Source: Bacteroides sp.
Lineage (GTDB): Bacteria > Bacteroidota > Bacteroidia > Bacteroidales > Bacteroidaceae
Length of the DNA: 33,911 nucleotides
Reading direction: 5' to 3'
Assembly: GCA_017621035.1 (NCBI GenBank)
Contig: JAGATY010000042.1
Span: 1-33,911 of the forward strand
A program made the translations under genes and the position numbers. Each line of letters opens with the position of its first letter. Positions within the stretch are counted from its first letter, which is position 1. A model generated the notes under the pieces. That model was not told where the DNA came from and searched no databases. It saw only the letters and a program-made list of their open reading frames with translations. Below, piece by piece: positions 14,059 to 21,930 of this stretch.

Positions 14059-16368
14059 ATGAAACAGTTTTATTATGTACTTCAGACCGTATTTCATGGC
14101 CGCTCTTCCTACCTCATAAAGGTGCTTTCGTTAGGGCTGGGGCTGACCATGACCATACTTCTCTACTGTCGAGTGGTTTTTGAGCAGAGCTTTGATACTG
14201 AGTTTAGGCAACCGGAGAACCTTTATCAGCTATGGTCTGTTTTTACCATCAACAACGAAAAACAGGAACCGCAGGAGTTGAACAACGGGCCTCTGGCCGG
14301 TGCCGTTATGGAACACTTCCCTCAAGAGGTTGAAGCCGCCACCTCTTTGAGTAAGTATTGGCTGAACGACCCTCTCTTTCTGGGCAACGCAAAGTTTGAT
14401 GATGTGAGAGTCGTGACTGCCGATTCTCTCTTTTTTCATACCATGGGTGTTGACCTGATGTGTGGAACTCCCGTTGCTGACTTACAACAAAAAGATGTCA
14501 TTTACCTAAGCGAATCATTGGCTCGTCGTATCTTTCCGGACGGTAGTAACCCTATCGGCCGTATGATTAACACGGGAAAGCAGATTGATCTAACCATCAA
14601 GGGCATTTTTCGTGACATTCCCGAGAACTCTAGCTTACGGGCAGATGCCGTTATTTCCCTACCCACGTTACTTTCAAGAGGGTATGGAAACTACTCCTGG
14701 GAGGGAGGAGATAGCTGGCATGGTTACGTTCGCCTGCACTCGGGAGTGGATGTTGAGGCCTTGAATCAACGTATTCACCAGGCCATTCAGCAAGTCTTGC
14801 CTGCGTTTGAAGGCTGGGGAATGACCGCTTACTTGCAACCCATCCGTGATACTCATCGTAATTACAAGTTGGCAAGTAACATGTGTCTTATTTTTTTCGT
14901 GCTAGCAACTTCCATTCTTTTTATTATGTCCTTGAACTATGTGCTGATTTCCATCTCCTCCCTCACACGACGAGCCAAGGCTGTTGGTGTACACAAGTGT
15001 AGCGGAGCAACCGGTGGAACCATCTTTTCCATGTTTCTTTGGGAGACGTTGGTCATTATCATCCTGGCTCTGATGTTGGGGGGAGTGCTGCTTTGGCTTT
15101 GTAGTGATTTGATTGAAGATAATATCATCCCCCTCCGTTTTCTGCTGGTTCCCCGCATGATGTGGGTTGCTTTGGGTGTTCTTTTTGCGCTCTTCCTTAT
15201 CGGAGGTGTGCTTCCCGCCCTTACCTTCTCTCGTATTCCTGTCACTCAAGTCTTTAAGAGATACACTGAAGGAAAGCGCGGATGGAAGCGCTCCTTGCTG
15301 TTTGTGGAGTTTGCAGGTGTTACTTTCATTGCCGGTTTGATGTGCATCGTGATGCTTCAGTACCACCATATACTGACCAAAGATACGGGCTACAATCCCG
15401 ACAGAATTGCTTACGGCTGGCATCCGACAGAAGATTTAGAGGCCATCGATGCGTGCAAGAAGTTCTATAGTAGCCTTCCTTACGTGGAGGAGATGACATC
15501 TGCCATAGGTACTCCTTTCAGCTACAGTGGTGAATATATGCTTGATGAGGCAGGCAAGCCACTCTTTTCTGCCCGCTATGATTATACCGAGGGAAACTAT
15601 ACGCAGGTTATGGGTATCCCTTTACTGGAAGGAAGATTGCCCAACACCCAGAGAGAGGTGGCTGTGAATCAAACCTGGGTGGAGTGGATGCACCTTCGGA
15701 AGGAGGACGTGATTGGGAGAATGATTGATACAGAAGAGGGAAAGGTGAAGATTACAGGCATCATTCGCGACTTCACCATTGGTAGTTTCTTCGACCAACC
15801 TGCACCCTTCGTGCTCCATTATAAGTGGTATTTCGGTAACATGTTACACATCCGACTGAAAGAACCCTTTGTCGAAAACTTGCAAAGACTGAATCAAGAG
15901 GCTTCCGAAGCTTTTCCTACACTCGACTTAAAGTTTATCGGCATGCAGCAAAGAATGGTTTCAGACTATCACACGGTACACCTTTTCCGCAACACATCTG
16001 TGATGGCTACGGTGGTTGTGTTGTTTATTACGCTGATGGGATTGGTAGGTTACGTAAGCGATGAAACAGCCCGGAGGTCGAAAGAGATAGCCATTCGCAA
16101 GGTCAACGGTGCAGAGTCAACCACCATTCTTGAGATGTTGTCGCGTGACGTATTGCTTCTTGCCCTGCCGGCGGTACTGTTGGGAGCCGTTCTGGCCTGG
16201 TTGGTGAGCGACCATTTGTTGCAGCTTTTCTCCACCGTCTTCGGAAGTACTACACCTTATTATATTATAGTCTCTCTGCTGGTATTGTTCATTGTCGTAG
16301 GTTGTGTACTTTGGAAGTCGTGGCGCATTGCCAACGAAAACCCGGTGAAGAGCATTCAAAGTGAGTGA
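14059..16368 (+). CDS. FtsX/MacB-type ABC transporter permease (first of two)
   Basis: The 769-residue product has the two-FtsX-domain layout. Helix 1 (about 20-40) is followed by a large extracytoplasmic domain (42-270), three helices (275-300, 325-350, 366-390) and a central helix (412-432). A second soluble domain follows, then three C-terminal helices. Each half carries the coupling-helix motif of the family: RAKAVGVHKCSGA (305-317) and RSKEIAIRKVNGA near the C-terminus. Such permeases work with a LolD/MacB-like ATPase, encoded next, and move or sense envelope substrates by mechanotransmission rather than by simple uptake. It is about 40% similar by eye to the second permease at 17368. 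The operon lies behind the sigma-54 promoter. Substrate unknown; no adaptor or TolC-like gene is in view. Confidence 0.9.
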   Translation: MKQFYYVLQTVFHGRSSYLIKVLSLGLGLTMTILLYCRVVFEQSFDTEFRQPENLYQLWSVFTINNEKQEPQELNNGPLAGAVMEHFPQEVEAATSLSKYWLNDPLFLGNAKFDDVRVVTADSLFFHTMGVDLMCGTPVADLQQKDVIYLSESLARRIFPDGSNPIGRMINTGKQIDLTIKGIFRDIPENSSLRADAVISLPTLLSRGYGNYSWEGGDSWHGYVRLHSGVDVEALNQRIHQAIQQVLPAFEGWGMTAYLQPIRDTHRNYKLASNMCLIFFVLATSILFIMSLNYVLISISSLTRRAKAVGVHKCSGATGGTIFSMFLWETLVIIILALMLGGVLLWLCSDLIEDNIIPLRFLLVPRMMWVALGVLFALFLIGGVLPALTFSRIPVTQVFKRYTEGKRGWKRSLLFVEFAGVTFIAGLMCIVMLQYHHILTKDTGYNPDRIAYGWHPTEDLEAIDACKKFYSSLPYVEEMTSAIGTPFSYSGEYMLDEAGKPLFSARYDYTEGNYTQVMGIPLLEGRLPNTQREVAVNQTWVEWMHLRKEDVIGRMIDTEEGKVKITGIIRDFTIGSFFDQPAPFVLHYKWYFGNMLHIRLKEPFVENLQRLNQEASEAFPTLDLKFIGMQQRMVSDYHTVHLFRNTSVMATVVVLFITLMGLVGYVSDETARRSKEIAIRKVNGAESTTILEMLSRDVLLLALPAVLLGAVLAWLVSDHLLQLFSTVFGSTTPYYIIVSLLVLFIVVGCVLWKSWRIANENPVKSIQSE

Positions 16369-16468
16369 AAAACCGAATAAGAAAGAATAGAAATAACCAT
16401 TTACTAATCCCCCTCATACCCCCTTCTCCCCTCGGAGTCGGGACGGGAGGGGCAAAACTTACAACGAT
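16369..16468 (+). other. C-rich/G-rich spacer between permease and ATPase genes
   Basis: This 100-bp gap contains a C-run (16409-16432) followed by a G-run ending GGGACGGGAGGGG (16440-16452), which can fold into an imperfect GC-rich hairpin just before the ATPase start codon at 16469. It may set the ratio of ATPase to permease or attenuate readthrough. No promoter box was seen. Confidence 0.4.
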
Positions 16469-17149
16469 ATGATTAAGATTGATAACATTTCAAAAGTATT
16501 CCGTACATCGGAAGTGGAGACGGTTGCGCTCAATCACGTCTCTTTGGAAGTGAAAGAAGGAGAGTTTGTTGCCATCATGGGTCCGTCGGGCTGCGGTAAA
16601 TCCACCCTCTTGAACATACTTGGTTTGCTCGATAATCCTACCGAGGGCAGTTATCAACTGTTTGGAGAAGAGGTCGCCAACCTGCGTGAACGCGAAAGAA
16701 CTCGTATGCGGAAGGGCAAACTGGGCTTTGTTTTCCAGAGTTTCAACCTGATTGACGAGCTGAATGTGGCGGACAACGTAGAGCTTCCGTTGACCTATTT
16801 GGGCATCAAGTCCGCCGAACGCAAGCAACAAGTACGTGACATCCTCAAGCGAATGGGCATCAGTCACCGTGCCAAACACCTGCCTCAGCAGCTTTCTGGT
16901 GGTCAGCAACAACGTGTGGCAATTGCACGAGCCGTCGTCACCAAGCCACGTTTGATACTGGCCGATGAGCCGACGGGTAACCTCGATTCAAAGATGGGTT
17001 CTGAAGTGATGCAACTTTTGACTGAACTCAACCGTGAGGGAACTACCATTATTATGGTAACGCACAGCAAGCACGATGCAAGTTATGCCCATCGGGTAGT
17101 GAACTTGTTCGACGGAAGTGTGGTTTCCAGTGCTGCCAACATCTTGTGA
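16469..17149 (+). CDS. ABC transporter ATP-binding protein, LolD/MacB type
   Basis: The 226-residue product is a single nucleotide-binding domain that powers the flanking FtsX-type permeases. All motifs are intact: Walker [10 protein letters not shown] (38-46), Q-loop Gln90 in FVFQSFNLI, signature LSGGQ (142-146) in [14 protein letters not shown], Walker B LILADE (162-167) and D-loop NLD, and the switch His199 in VTHS. The length and the FVFQSFNLI sequence are typical of the LolD/MacB/FtsE branch rather than importer ATPases. It is encoded between two paralogous permeases, so it may serve a heterodimer of them. Confidence 0.95.
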   Translation: MIKIDNISKVFRTSEVETVALNHVSLEVKEGEFVAIMGPSGCGKSTLLNILGLLDNPTEGSYQLFGEEVANLRERERTRMRKGKLGFVFQSFNLIDELNVADNVELPLTYLGIKSAERKQQVRDILKRMGISHRAKHLPQQLSGGQQQRVAIARAVVTKPRLILADEPTGNLDSKMGSEVMQLLTELNREGTTIIMVTHSKHDASYAHRVVNLFDGSVVSSAANIL

Positions 17150-17199
17150 TAGAACCTGAAGATTCACCCGTAAGCCCTCCCGCATCCGACCTTTAGGAA

Positions 17200-17283
17200 G
17201 TGAAGTTGGCAACTGAAATCATCCTTTCGGAGGAGGAAGCCGTTGCAACACTCAAACTTAGCGATATTACCATACGATGGTAA
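17200..17283 (+). pseudogene. Possible short coding remnant before the second permease
   Basis: A 27-codon GTG-started frame with protein-like composition (it includes TEIILSEEEAVATLKLSD) ends at TAA 17281-17283. The same frame then stays open without interruption through 17284-17367 into the second permease. This could be a worn remnant of a gene or an old 5' extension of the permease gene. It has no recognisable family. The 218-bp gap (17150-17367) also holds a small inverted repeat, TTACCAT/ATGGTAA (17267-17283). Confidence 0.25.
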
Positions 17284-17367
17284 AATCAGCTTCTCTGCGA
17301 GTTGCCGGCAGTAAGTTTACAATTTGTTGTGGATGAGTTGCTTACAAGAAACTTTTTTCTACTGTTT

Positions 17368-19668
17368 ATGAAGACCGTTTACTATACCTTGCAGACCCTT
17401 CTGCACCGTCGGGGCGAGCCTTGCATCAAGATTCTGACCCTGACACTTGGCTTGCTGATGGCAGTCTTTCTGTTTGCACGCATGGCCTTTGAGCTGAGTT
17501 ACGACCGCTGTTTCCGCCAGTCGGAGCACCTCTATCGCCTGGAAACCTCCTGGAAGGAAGCGTCCGGAGGCCCTTCACTATGGAGTGCTTTCACGTTGAT
17601 GCCCGTTCCGGCCACTCTTTCCGAAGCCTTTCCCGAGGAGATTGAAGCGGCCACGGTGAGCTATTCACTGAGTGCCGATGACCTTTGGGTGGGCAACCGA
17701 CGCCACTCCGTTTCAGTCGTGTTGGCTGACACTTGCTACTTCCGCACCCTCGGCATTCCTCTTTTGAAGGGACACGAAGCTGACTTGGCAGCTCCCGGAG
17801 TAGTTTTTCTTTCGGAAAAGACGGCACGCAAGCTCTTCGCTGGTGAAGAGGCGGTGGGGAAAACAGTGCAATACAAGTTCTATTCCGACGTATCTTGCAC
17901 CTGCCTGGTGCGTGGCATTTATTCCGACTTATCGCTCAATAACTCCCTCGAAAAGCAACCCGAGGCCATTCTCTCTCTGCCTACGCTGGAGCTTAGTGGC
18001 ATGCGGACGGGGTGGGGGAGCGGAGGTAACTTTGAAGGATATGTGAGATTGACCCCTGAAACCAACCGAGAAAGCATGAGTGAGGAGCGACTCTCCTCCG
18101 CCTTACTCCGTTACTTGCCGGCCGATAGTGGCTTTCAAATCGGTATCAAGATGGTACTCATCCGCTCGTTGCACTTGCAGAAGAGTGGGGTGCGAACCAT
18201 GCTTTGGGTACTGTTTCTGCTGGGAACGGTGATACTTTTTGCAACGACGCTGAACTATGTACTGCTTTCTGTGGCCTCGTTGGTACGACGGGCAAAGGCA
18301 GTGGGTGTGCATAAATGCTGCGGAGCATCGGGAGGAAACATCTTCTTCCTTTTTATGACGGAGACGGTAGTAACAGTTTTGTTGGCTCTTTTGCTGATGG
18401 GAAGTTTTGTCTTTCTTTTTCGCGAGCAGGTGGAAGAGTGGGTGGACGTGCCTCTTTCTGCACTTTTTTCACCCGAAAACCTCTGGGCGCCACTGGCTGT
18501 AGTGGCTCTGCTGATAGTGGTTGGTGGCGGACTTCCGGCACTAATGTTTGCACGCATACCGGTCACGCAAGTGTTCCAACGCTACAGTTCTCACAAGAAA
18601 GGGGGCAAACGGATATTGCTTTTCGTGCAGTTTGGTTGTGCGGCGGTGGTGCTTGGTATGATGTTGACGGTGCTTTCTCAGTACCTCCACCTGACCAAGC
18701 GCGACAGAGGATGGGATGAAGAACGAGTGGCCTATCTCTTTCCGCGCGGAGTAGATGCCACTCTCTTGCAGACTTGGGTACGTCATCAGCCCATGGTGGA
18801 GGCTTCGGCAAGTAGCGAACGACCGATGTTGGGCTTTGGAGGATGGACGGCTGTACACGACAATCAGGGCAAACCGTTGTTCTATCCACGCTTCAATCGC
18901 TTTGATAAGGAGTTTCTCTCTTTTATCGGCATGCGTTTGAAGTTGGGCAGAGTGGCCGAGACGAAGCAAGAAATCATGGTCAATCAACAGACATTGGAGC
19001 AGCTCGGTTGGACGGATAGCCCGCTCGGAAAGCACGTCGAAGGGTATGGCATTGTAGTGGGCGTACTGGAAAGCTTCGCTTTGGTGAATCACCCTAACGA
19101 TTATATGCCCATCATTATTACAGGTATGGAAAAGCCGGGTACGATACACGTGCGGCTGAAAAAGCCTTTCCGCGAGAACCTGATACGGTTGAACGAGGTG
19201 CTTCATGCGGACTATCCGCAGGCGGAGTTAAACTTTCGCTCTCTGGAAGATGATATTAAAGTGGTGTATGAACCAACGAGGGTATTTCTGGATGTAACAC
19301 TTTGGGCATCGCTCTCTGTGCTTTTTATCATCTTTATGGGTATGTTCGGCTACGTGAGTGACGAGGTCAGACTACGATCCAAAGAGATTGCCATACGTAA
19401 AGTCAATGGGGCGGAGGCGTCATCCATCCTCCGAATGGTATCGGAAGATGTACTTTGGGTAGCACTTCCCTCGGTGTTGCTGGGTATTTGGGGTGCTCAC
19501 GAGGCAGGAAAGGTTTGGCTGACTCGCTTTACCGATGCGATGGAAGTGCCGGGATGGTACTATCTGTTGTTGGCCGTCGTGCTGTTGGTCTTCATCGTCG
19601 GTTGCATCATCGGCATGGCCTGGAAGGTTGCCAACGAGCCTCCGGTCAAGAGTCTGCAAAGCGAATAA
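17368..19668 (+). CDS. FtsX/MacB-type ABC transporter permease (second of two)
   Basis: The 766-residue product is a paralogue of the permease at 14059. The start at 17368 (MKTVYYTLQTLLHRRGE) is chosen because it aligns with MKQFYYVLQTVFHGRSS of the first permease; an upstream TTG at 17302 would add 22 unrelated residues. It has the same eight-helix layout with two FtsX cores marked by RAKAVGVHKCCGA and RSKEIAIRKVNGA. The second soluble domain differs more from its partner than the membrane parts, which fits heterodimers with a divided substrate face. The base composition is more GC-rich than the first copy. It probably belongs to the same sigma-54-driven transcript. No function beyond export or envelope signalling can be assigned. 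Confidence 0.88.
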   Translation: MKTVYYTLQTLLHRRGEPCIKILTLTLGLLMAVFLFARMAFELSYDRCFRQSEHLYRLETSWKEASGGPSLWSAFTLMPVPATLSEAFPEEIEAATVSYSLSADDLWVGNRRHSVSVVLADTCYFRTLGIPLLKGHEADLAAPGVVFLSEKTARKLFAGEEAVGKTVQYKFYSDVSCTCLVRGIYSDLSLNNSLEKQPEAILSLPTLELSGMRTGWGSGGNFEGYVRLTPETNRESMSEERLSSALLRYLPADSGFQIGIKMVLIRSLHLQKSGVRTMLWVLFLLGTVILFATTLNYVLLSVASLVRRAKAVGVHKCCGASGGNIFFLFMTETVVTVLLALLLMGSFVFLFREQVEEWVDVPLSALFSPENLWAPLAVVALLIVVGGGLPALMFARIPVTQVFQRYSSHKKGGKRILLFVQFGCAAVVLGMMLTVLSQYLHLTKRDRGWDEERVAYLFPRGVDATLLQTWVRHQPMVEASASSERPMLGFGGWTAVHDNQGKPLFYPRFNRFDKEFLSFIGMRLKLGRVAETKQEIMVNQQTLEQLGWTDSPLGKHVEGYGIVVGVLESFALVNHPNDYMPIIITGMEKPGTIHVRLKKPFRENLIRLNEVLHADYPQAELNFRSLEDDIKVVYEPTRVFLDVTLWASLSVLFIIFMGMFGYVSDEVRLRSKEIAIRKVNGAEASSILRMVSEDVLWVALPSVLLGIWGAHEAGKVWLTRFTDAMEVPGWYYLLLAVVLLVFIVGCIIGMAWKVANEPPVKSLQSE

Positions 19669-19674
19669 TGGATG

Positions 19675-19699
19675 GAAAGTGGGGAAAATACCCCCTTTC
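19675..19699 (+). other. Hairpin after the exporter operon
   Basis: GAAAG/CTTTC and GGGG/CCCC (arms 19675-19684 and 19691-19699, one bulged base) form a 9-bp hairpin 6 bp after the permease stop. It has no T-run, so termination is uncertain. It sits just upstream of the panB promoter box. Confidence 0.4.
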
Positions 19700-19723
19700 G
19701 GAGCGTAAACAAAGAAAAAGCAC

Positions 19724-19731
19724 TACCTTTG
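19724..19731 (+). promoter_or_regulatory. -7 box of panB
   Basis: TACCTTTG fits TAnnTTTG, giving a leader of about 27 nt before the ATG at 19765. It indicates that panB has its own promoter rather than depending on the sigma-54 operon. Confidence 0.6.
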
Positions 19732-19764
19732 TACGCGAAAACAAACATTAAAACCTTTAAGCAT

Positions 19765-20586
19765 ATGGCTGGATATATTTCAGACGACACACGTAAAGTA
19801 ACAACCCACCGCCTGATAGAAATGAAACAACGCGGTGAAAAGATAGCAATGTTGACCTCTTATGACTACACCATGGCACAGATTGTGGACGGTGCAGGCA
19901 TGGACATTATACTGGTAGGAGACTCGGCTTCCAATGTGATGGCGGGCAATGTAACCACACTTCCGATTACGTTGGACCAGATGATTTACCACGGGAAATC
20001 GGTGGTGAGAGCCGTTCGTCGCGCTATGGTCGTGGTGGACATGCCGTTCGGCTCTTATCAAGGCAACGAGCTAGAAGGCCTTGCATCGGCTATCCGCATT
20101 ATGAAGGAGAGTCATGCCGATGCCCTGAAAATGGAAGGAGGCGAGGAAATTATCGGTACCGTGAAGCGAATCATCGGTTCGGGAATACCTGTAATGGGTC
20201 ACTTGGGACTGATGCCGCAAAGCATCAACAAGTACGGCACTTATACAGTACGTGCCAAAGATGAGGCCGAAGCCGACAAATTAGTGCGTGATGCACACCT
20301 GTTGGAAGAAGCCGGATGCTTCGGTCTTGTGCTGGAAAAGATTCCTGCATCGCTCGCAACAAGGGTAGCAGCCGAACTGACTATCCCCGTTATCGGCATT
20401 GGGGCAGGAAACGGAGTGGACGGACAGGTGCTGGTGGCACAAGATATGTTGGGTATGAATAACGGATTCCGCCCCCGATTCTTGCGCAGATATGCCGATT
20501 TGCACACGATAATGACCGATGCAATCAGCACCTATGTATCGGATGTGAAGAACTTAGACTTCCCGAATGAAAAAGAACAATACTGA
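19765..20586 (+). CDS. panB: 3-methyl-2-oxobutanoate hydroxymethyltransferase (PanB)
   Basis: PanB transfers a hydroxymethyl group from 5,10-methylene-tetrahydrofolate to alpha-ketoisovalerate, giving ketopantoate, the first committed step to pantothenate and coenzyme A. The 273-residue product has the normal length and TIM-barrel motifs: [11 protein letters not shown] (29-39), the metal ligands Asp53 in LVGDS and Asp92 in VVDMPFGS (39 residues apart, as in E. coli Asp45 and Asp84), [12 protein letters not shown], and [11 protein letters not shown]. The ATG at 19765 is chosen over an in-frame one at 19672, because the promoter box lies between them. The last 20 bp overlap the start of the MFS gene. 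Confidence 0.96.
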   Translation: MAGYISDDTRKVTTHRLIEMKQRGEKIAMLTSYDYTMAQIVDGAGMDIILVGDSASNVMAGNVTTLPITLDQMIYHGKSVVRAVRRAMVVVDMPFGSYQGNELEGLASAIRIMKESHADALKMEGGEEIIGTVKRIIGSGIPVMGHLGLMPQSINKYGTYTVRAKDEAEADKLVRDAHLLEEAGCFGLVLEKIPASLATRVAAELTIPVIGIGAGNGVDGQVLVAQDMLGMNNGFRPRFLRRYADLHTIMTDAISTYVSDVKNLDFPNEKEQY

Positions 20587-21556
20587 TTCTCTTCTAACTA
20601 AAGACTTTGGACAGATGTGTATGGCAAATTTTTTGCTCTACACATCTGTCTATCTGTTACTACCCTTGTTGCCCCGATGTGTAACAACGGTGATGGACGG
20701 ATTGGAACATACTTGGCTGTTGCTTCCAATGTTTGGCCTCGGAATGGTGGCAGTGGGTCCCTTTCATGCTTATTTGGGCGATGCTTACAAGCGTAAATAC
20801 GTTTTCATTTATGCTACCTTGTTGTGGCTGTTGGCTACTGCCGGCTATCTCTTCTTACAACGAATGGAGTTATTTCTCTTGTTGGCCTTGTTGCAGGGAG
20901 TGGGCTTTGGACTGGCCGTTACTGCTGGAATAACAGTTGCTATTGATATCACAACGTCGGAAAGACGCACGGATGGCAACATCTGCTATGCGGTAGCTGC
21001 TCGTACCGGTATGATGGTGGGCATCCTGGCTTCCTATCTGTTGCTGGAAATGTTGGGCTGGAAAGAGCTGGTTTATACGGCATTGGCCTGCGGAACATTG
21101 TCGCTGCTGCTGGTTGCCAATGTGTATGTATCGTTCCGTGCTCCGATGGGGGTAGGGGTTTGTAATCTGGACAGGTTTCTGTTACCACGTGCTTGGCTGC
21201 CTGCTGTTAATATATTGGTGAAGATGACTGCCGTAGGTTTGCTGATTCCGATAGCAGGAGGAGTCGGCGGATATATAATGTTGTTGCTAGCTTTGCTGGT
21301 TCTTCAGAGTGCTTTCACTTCAACTAAGATGTTTGTAAACCTGTCGCAACACTGTCAAAGAGGCACAGCCAATACCACCTGCTACCTGTCAATGGATACC
21401 GGTCTGTTGCTGGGGATGGGACTTTGTTACTATGCGGGGGTGCACCTCTGTTCCATCTATACGGTGTTGCTGTTGGCGGGAGGCATCGTACTTGTTTCTC
21501 TATTGCTCTATCTCTTTGCAACCAATCCCTATTATAAGAAGTATAGGGTGAGGTAG
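20567..21556 (+). CDS. Major facilitator superfamily transporter, short form
   Basis: The 329-residue product is strongly hydrophobic, with about ten predicted membrane helices (near 17-36, 49-71, 77-97, 100-126, 144-163, 167-190, 209-231, 235-256, 272-292 and 297-318). The loop after helix 2 carries a weak MFS motif A ([12 protein letters not shown]), and [20 protein letters not shown] resembles the late helix of drug-efflux MFS proteins. Most MFS proteins have 12 helices and 380 or more residues, so the C-terminal half seems to lack two. The gene starts inside the end of panB (20-bp overlap) and converges on dgkA with a 25-bp overlap. Substrate unknown; linkage to panB hints at, but does not prove, a pantothenate-pathway link. 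Confidence 0.8.
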   Translation: MKKNNTDSLLTKDFGQMCMANFLLYTSVYLLLPLLPRCVTTVMDGLEHTWLLLPMFGLGMVAVGPFHAYLGDAYKRKYVFIYATLLWLLATAGYLFLQRMELFLLLALLQGVGFGLAVTAGITVAIDITTSERRTDGNICYAVAARTGMMVGILASYLLLEMLGWKELVYTALACGTLSLLLVANVYVSFRAPMGVGVCNLDRFLLPRAWLPAVNILVKMTAVGLLIPIAGGVGGYIMLLLALLVLQSAFTSTKMFVNLSQHCQRGTANTTCYLSMDTGLLLGMGLCYYAGVHLCSIYTVLLLAGGIVLVSLLLYLFATNPYYKKYRVR

Positions 21557-21903
21557 GGAGTAAAGATAATCAGGCCGATAATTGCCGCCGCAACAGCGCA
21601 AATAAGCACTGCTCCGGCGGCAATGTCTTTAACTTGACCGGCCAAAGGATGGTACTGGGGAGATACAAAGTCGACCAATTTCTCGATGGATGTGTTGACT
21701 AGTTCGGCTGCAATAACGATACCGATGCAGCCCACAATTACTATCCACTCCATGCGGGTGATACCCAAGAAAGCTCCGGATGCTATCACCACCACGCTTG
21801 CAATGAGATGAAAGCTGAGGTTCTGTTCTTTTCCGATGCAGCTTTGTATACCTTTCCAGGCATATCCGAAACTTCGAAGTTGCTTTTTGATGTCGTATTT
21901 CAT
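21532..21903 (-). CDS. dgkA: Diacylglycerol kinase / undecaprenol kinase (DgkA family)
   Basis: The 123-residue product is a small integral membrane kinase with three helices. The family phosphorylates diacylglycerol or undecaprenol at the membrane with ATP. Key pieces are the N-terminal GKEQNLSFHL (about 24-33), the active-site stretch AAELVNTSIEKLVD (65-78, with Glu67, Asn70 and Glu74) and KDIAAGAVL (92-100, with Asp93). The choice between diacylglycerol and undecaprenol as lipid cannot be made from sequence. It follows the relA-like gene on the minus strand after 27 bp, so the pair is probably cotranscribed. Its 3' end overlaps the convergent MFS gene by 25 bp. Confidence 0.93.
   Translation of the reverse strand: MKYDIKKQLRSFGYAWKGIQSCIGKEQNLSFHLIASVVVIASGAFLGITRMEWIVIVGCIGIVIAAELVNTSIEKLVDFVSPQYHPLAGQVKDIAAGAVLICAVAAAIIGLIIFTPYLTLYFL
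21581..21624 (+). other. Inverted repeat inside dgkA, possible stop signal for the MFS transcript
   Basis: ATTGCCGCCG (21581-21590) and CGGCGGCAAT (21615-21624) are perfect 10-bp arms with a 24-nt loop, beginning 25 bp after the MFS stop. They lie in Ala-rich codons of dgkA, so chance from codon composition is quite possible. The following bases, GTCTTT, make only a poor tail. Confidence 0.3.
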
Positions 21904-21930
21904 AGCGCTTGTATCTACTATTTCATTGGT

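Noticed and set aside
17302-17367. N-terminal extension of the second permease from a TTG start
   Set aside because: The paralogous first permease aligns from the ATG at 17368 and the extra 22 residues have no counterpart.
18541-19206. 221-codon minus-strand frame
   Set aside because: Antisense to the clearly coding second ABC permease; the translation has no recognisable domains.
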